This document shows positions 7,681-10,519 of a stretch of DNA of 10,519 nucleotides, in pieces (the stretch's first letter is position 1; every line of letters starts with the position of its first letter). The position numbers were made by a program, and so were the translations under genes. This DNA comes from Nitriliruptoraceae bacterium (GTDB lineage Bacteria; Actinomycetota; Nitriliruptoria; Nitriliruptorales; Nitriliruptoraceae). The notes beneath the pieces were generated by a model. That model saw nothing but the letters and a program-made list of their open reading frames with translations. It was not told the origin of the DNA and ran no database searches. The stretch lies in NCBI GenBank assembly GCA_007118045.1, contig SKTG01000460.1, positions 1 through 10,519 of the forward strand, written 5' to 3'.

Positions 7681-8592
7681 GTGGAGCGGACGGCGGCGGG
7701 AGCGGGGTCGGTGCGGCGGCTGGACGACCGGCTCGGCCTCGCCGTGCGACGCGTGGGGCTCTCGGGCCGGTCCCTGGTCACCTACGCCCGCGACCACGTG
7801 ACGGTCCGCACGCCCTCACGCCCCGACCTGCGCGACGGCAACACGCTGGACCTCGAGGCCAGGCCGGAGCCCGAGGATCTCGCCGGCTGGTTGGAGCGCT
7901 TCGACGGGACCGTGGGGGTCCTCGGCGCGCGTCACCGGCAGCTGCGGTGGGAGGAACCCTCGGCCCCCGACGCGTCGTCGACGGGACCGGAGCCGGACCC
8001 TGCGCTCCTGCAGGCGGCCACCCGGCTCGGGCTCGAATTGTCCGCCGTCACCGTGCTGCTGTTGGACGAGCTGCACCCGCCCGAGCGTGAGCCCAGCGCC
8101 GACCTCGTACCCGTCGAGGCGCCCTCCGCGGTGCCGGGCGGCGCCGTCGACCGGCGGTGGCACGCCGCGACGGTGCTCTACCGCTACGCCGTCGGTGACT
8201 CACCCGACGCGTGGCGCGAGTACGACGCCGACATGACCGAGTGGTCCGCGGACGTCCAGCGGGAGCTGGCGGCCGCCGGTCGCTGTCAGGTGTGGGTGGC
8301 GATGCGGCACGGCGGACCCGTCGCACGGCTGACGCTGGTCCACGACCGGCAGGGTCTCGCCGTCGTGGAGGACGTCGTGACCCACCCCGTGCACCGCGGC
8401 ATCGGGATCGCGTCGCGGTTGACCTACCGGGCGATCGTGCGACACCTCGAGGTCGCGCCCGGTAGCCGGGTCGGTCTCGCCACGGAGCCGGCCTCGGCTG
8501 CCGAGCGGCTCGCCCGGCGTCTCGGCTTCCGCCCCCACGCCACCGTGTGGACGGCGCTGCGCCCGGACCCGCGCGCGCGGCAGCGCGCCTGA
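7681..8592 (+). CDS. GNAT-family N-acetyltransferase, two-part protein
   Basis: Predicted acetyl-CoA-dependent acyltransferase; 303 residues from GTG 7681. Seen: C-terminal GNAT domain at about 200-292, with VWVAMRHGGPVARLTLV, VVEDVVTHPVHRGIGIAS holding the acetyl-CoA pyrophosphate loop HRGIGIA at 238-244, and ATEPASAAERLARRLGFRP at about 267-285. The N-terminal part (about 35-135: DHVTVRTPSRPDLRDGN, LAGWLERF, RHRQLRWEE) resembles the companion domain of a two-domain GNAT group that has a conserved GN pair. Residues about 92-108 are a Pro/Ser-rich linker. It starts 2 bases after lysA, so it is very likely co-transcribed. The substrate is unknown. An alternative GTG at 7711 (293 residues) has a better placed GGGAG 8 bases upstream, while GGGAGG lies 13 bases before 7681. 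A mycothiol synthase (also two GNAT domains, similar size) was considered, but the N-terminal half does not fit. Confidence 0.82.
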   Translation: MERTAAGAGSVRRLDDRLGLAVRRVGLSGRSLVTYARDHVTVRTPSRPDLRDGNTLDLEARPEPEDLAGWLERFDGTVGVLGARHRQLRWEEPSAPDASSTGPEPDPALLQAATRLGLELSAVTVLLLDELHPPEREPSADLVPVEAPSAVPGGAVDRRWHAATVLYRYAVGDSPDAWREYDADMTEWSADVQRELAAAGRCQVWVAMRHGGPVARLTLVHDRQGLAVVEDVVTHPVHRGIGIASRLTYRAIVRHLEVAPGSRVGLATEPASAAERLARRLGFRPHATVWTALRPDPRARQRA

Positions 8593-8609
8593 TCCGAACG
8601 CGCAGGGCG

Positions 8610-8643
8610 GTCGGCCGGCCCACGCAGCTGCGGGCCGGCCGAC
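8610..8643. terminator. Bidirectional stem-loop terminator
   Basis: GTCGGCCGGCCC at 8610-8621 and GGGCCGGCCGAC at 8632-8643 are perfect 12-base inverted arms around a 10-base loop. It lies 17 bases after the GNAT stop and 2 bases after the stop of the convergent DUF222 gene, the expected place for a shared terminator. There is no T-run on either side, as is common in GC-rich actinobacteria. Confidence 0.75.
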
Positions 8644-8645
8644 GT

Positions 8646-10118
8646 TCAGAACGGGACGGACGGATCCACGGGCGCCGGTGCGCGAGCAGGATCGCGGCGG
8701 GGTGCCGTGGTGTTCGCCGGCAGGGCCTGGGGGTCGGACCGGGGGCCCGTCGGCCGCCGGGGTCCATCGCGCGGTGAACCGGTTCGCGAGTGGGTGGGCG
8801 GGGGTCGCCAGGTGTCGGGCACGTGGCGGACCTCGACCCCGGTGCGACGGTGCCGCCAACGGCGGGTGCCGTCGGGGTCGCCGCGGGCGTCCCAACCGTC
8901 GCGTTCACGCGCGTGGTTGTCGGTCGCACACAGCGGCGAGAGGTTGGCGGCGTCCGTGGGGCCGCCGTCCTCCGCGCGGTGTGCGTGATCGAGGTGACAG
9001 AGGCGCGCGGCGACCCGGCACCCCGGCGCCGAACACGTCGCGTCGCGAGCGAGCACCGCGTCCCGGAGCCACGCGGGAGGCACCCGGGTCCGGCGCCCGA
9101 CGCCGAGCACCTCACCCGCCTGGTCGACGACGATCGTGCGGAGGTCGGCGCCACCGGTCGCCACCAGCTGGCGGCTGGCGCGTGCCGAGAGGCGGAGCCG
9201 ACCCCCGGTCAACGTCGTGAGCAGCTCCCCCGGGACCTCGCCACCGAGCAGCGAGGCGTACGGCAGACGCAGCAGCAGGGTGGGACGCGGCCGCGCGCGA
9301 CCCGTCGGGCCCCCGGTCGCATCGGACGCTGCGTGCGGGCCGGCCAGGTCCCCCGCGAGCCGCTCGACCAGCTGGTCGGCACGTCGACGGCCGATCTCGC
9401 GCGCGGTGGTCCTGCGGCGGTCGGGGTCAGCGGAACCCCCGAGCTGGTCGCGTGACCGACCCGCCGGCGGCGGTCCCGTGGAGAACCAGGAGTCGAGCAC
9501 CGCGAAACCGAGCGGGTCGAACTCGCCGTACATGGTGCCCCCCGCGCCGTCGAGCCGCGGTTGCAGGGCGAGGAAGCGCTCCCGGACCGACCGCTGCTCG
9601 TCGCGGTCGTCGGCCGAGGGCTCGGCATGGCTGGTCACCCGCCGGATCACGTGCAGCAGGGCGTCCGGCTCCGCGTCGTCCAGCGCCGGGATCGCGGCGG
9701 CGAGCTCCGCGTCGATCGCGTCGTGCAGGTGCGAGGGGAGCTTCACGACCATCAGGACGACCGCGCGGACCTGCCCCCAGGACACCTGTCCGCGAGCGAA
9801 GGCCAGCCGCAGCGTCGGCAACCACCGCAGCACGTCGGCGGCGGTGCCGAGCATCTGCCGGTCGCTGCGCACCTGCCTGCCACGGGCCGAGAGCCAGACC
9901 TCCAGGGGGAGTCCGGTGAGGGCCTCGGCCTCGCCCGACTCCTGCAACCGGTCGACGAGGTCGACGGCGGTGGCGTTGAGATGGTCGATGTGCTCGAGCA
10001 CCTCGAGCAGGCGTTCGAGCGGCGGACACCCGGCCAGCACCTCGTCCCTCGGCTCGTGGGCGTCCGCGGCCGCGTCCCGCTGGGCGGCGTCGTCGGGAAC
10101 TGCGTCGAAGTGGTTCAT
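8646..10118 (-). CDS. DUF222 / HNH endonuclease-domain protein (13E12 repeat family type)
   Basis: A member of the actinobacterial DUF222-HNH group, often multicopy; in-cell role not established. 490 residues from ATG 10118. Seen: largely helical DUF222 region about 30-340 with CPPLERLLEVLEHIDHLNAT at 31-50, LARGQVSWGQVRAV-like text at about 107-120 and LDSWF at 208-212; HNH domain about 354-409 with VLARDATCSAPGC (C362, C367), CHLDHAHRAEDGG (H375, D377, H378), N392 and C397. The last part, LCATDNHARERDGW, has Asp where a Cys or His usually sits three residues after the Cys. Residues 436-490 form a Pro/Arg-rich, probably disordered tail. ATG 10127 (493 residues) is an equal start option; neither has a good ribosome binding site. 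The frame stays open upstream to 10505, but that part lacks family features. Confidence 0.88.
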   Translation of the reverse strand: MNHFDAVPDDAAQRDAAADAHEPRDEVLAGCPPLERLLEVLEHIDHLNATAVDLVDRLQESGEAEALTGLPLEVWLSARGRQVRSDRQMLGTAADVLRWLPTLRLAFARGQVSWGQVRAVVLMVVKLPSHLHDAIDAELAAAIPALDDAEPDALLHVIRRVTSHAEPSADDRDEQRSVRERFLALQPRLDGAGGTMYGEFDPLGFAVLDSWFSTGPPPAGRSRDQLGGSADPDRRRTTAREIGRRRADQLVERLAGDLAGPHAASDATGGPTGRARPRPTLLLRLPYASLLGGEVPGELLTTLTGGRLRLSARASRQLVATGGADLRTIVVDQAGEVLGVGRRTRVPPAWLRDAVLARDATCSAPGCRVAARLCHLDHAHRAEDGGPTDAANLSPLCATDNHARERDGWDARGDPDGTRRWRHRRTGVEVRHVPDTWRPPPTHSRTGSPRDGPRRPTGPRSDPQALPANTTAPRRDPARAPAPVDPSVPF

Positions 10119-10138
10119 GACACACATGATGACATGAA
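10114..10138. promoter_or_regulatory. Inverted repeat over the start of the DUF222 gene (possible operator)
   Basis: TTCATGACA at 10114-10122 and TGACATGAA at 10130-10138 are 9-base arms (one mismatch) around a 7-base spacer. The segment is an AT-richer island covering both candidate ATG codons. The geometry fits a dimeric repressor site, but part of the symmetry comes from the repeated ATG/CAT triplets themselves. Function inferred only. Confidence 0.3.
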
Positions 10139-10369
10139 GGTGCGACAGGCGGCCGCCGGGTACGAGGCGGGCTGTGGACGGGCGAGCGGAGGGCCGGCGG
10201 TCCCCCCGACCGAGTGGTGGGCCGGCTTCCCCGCCGACCGAGTGGCCACCCGACCCGATGACGGCCCCGCGGGCACGGACCCGGGCCTGAGCCCGCCTAC
10301 GGTGGAACCGTCCGCGAGCCTCGTGGACGCGAACCCGACGACGACAGCGCGACCGCCCGACCACTACCC

Positions 10370-10482
10370 GAACCGCACCGTCTAGAGCCATCGATCCGAA
10401 CCACACCGTGCGGAACCGACCATCCAACACCGCACCCTGCGGAACCGACGATCCGCCCGACGCCGTGCGAACCTCGCAGTCC
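10370..10482. repeat. Imperfect 28-29 bp tandem repeats
   Basis: Units run 10370-10397, 10398-10425, 10426-10454 and, weaker, 10455-10482, most ending in ATCC. Units 1 and 2 agree at about 20 of 28 positions. Units 2 and 3 agree at 21 of their last 24 positions and share the core TGCGGAACCGAC. Unit 4 keeps only CCGTGCG and AACC. They could be binding-site iterations or decayed slippage repeats. Confidence 0.5.
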
Positions 10483-10498
10483 GGACCACGTGGTCCGG
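10481..10498. promoter_or_regulatory. 18-bp perfect palindrome
   Basis: CCGGACCACGTGGTCCGG is fully self-complementary with no spacer and contains CACGTG. It directly abuts the tandem repeats. Length and symmetry fit an operator for a homodimeric regulator, possibly of a gene beyond the right edge. No regulator is encoded in the window. Confidence 0.4.
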
Positions 10499-10519
10499 CG
10501 ATCAAGAACCGAAGGAACG

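Larger units (their letters stand above)
10139..10519. other. Intergenic region without a convincing gene
   Basis: About 380 bases upstream of the DUF222 gene. Frames are open on both strands because of the GC content, but no protein family, good ribosome binding site or clear promoter is seen. The right third is somewhat richer in A and holds short tandem repeats and a palindrome (own entries). Presumably it contains the DUF222 promoter and, beyond the edge, the next gene. Confidence 0.6.

Noticed and set aside
10134..10385. Possible 83-codon plus-strand gene divergent from the DUF222 gene
   Set aside because: Third positions are fairly G/C-rich, but the start overlaps the DUF222 start region, there is no ribosome binding site, and the product is Pro/Ala/Thr-rich with no recognisable domain.
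10119..10505. N-terminal extension of the DUF222 protein to 10505
   Set aside because: The extra 129 codons show no DUF222 features and cross the tandem repeats and palindrome; the family-like sequence begins after ATG 10118/10127.

Overview
The window is a very GC-rich chromosomal segment with dense, short-spaced genes and strong G/C preference at third codon positions. Together with a DUF222/HNH protein of the 13E12 type, this points to an Actinomycetota-type genome, possibly a deep-branching class such as Nitriliruptoria or Acidimicrobiia; the sequence alone does not settle which. Most of the window is ordinary housekeeping DNA.

Left part (1-3581, minus strand): a three-gene set read leftward, made of a cystathionine beta-synthase (3581-2100), a cystathionine gamma-lyase/gamma-synthase-type PLP enzyme overlapping it by 4 bases (ATGA), and, 52 bases further on and behind an inverted repeat, a lipid kinase of the diacylglycerol/sphingosine kinase family that runs off the left edge. 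The first two together look like reverse transsulfuration, homocysteine plus serine to cystathionine to cysteine.

Middle (3582-4529): a complete tRNA-Arg(CCG) with encoded CCA on the minus strand, preceded on the plus strand by a degenerate tRNA-Ser-like stretch, then a single-domain response regulator on the plus strand with a short repetitive Ser/Pro/Thr/Gly tail.

Right of centre (4530-8592, plus strand): argS, lysA and a GNAT acetyltransferase, with 2-base gaps between them, very probably one operon. It ends at a perfect 12-bp stem-loop that also serves the convergent gene from the right. The argS gene carries an in-frame block of about 40-50 extra codons whose composition is unlike the rest of the enzyme and whose antisense reading looks more gene-like than its sense reading. 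This is the most unusual item in the window.

Right part (8646-10519): a DUF222/HNH endonuclease-domain protein on the minus strand with a slightly unusual HNH motif, an inverted repeat over its start codon, and about 380 bases without a convincing gene. That gap contains imperfect 28-nt tandem repeats and an 18-bp perfect palindrome at the right edge. I did not find a clear undescribed multi-gene system; the observations worth following are local ones.
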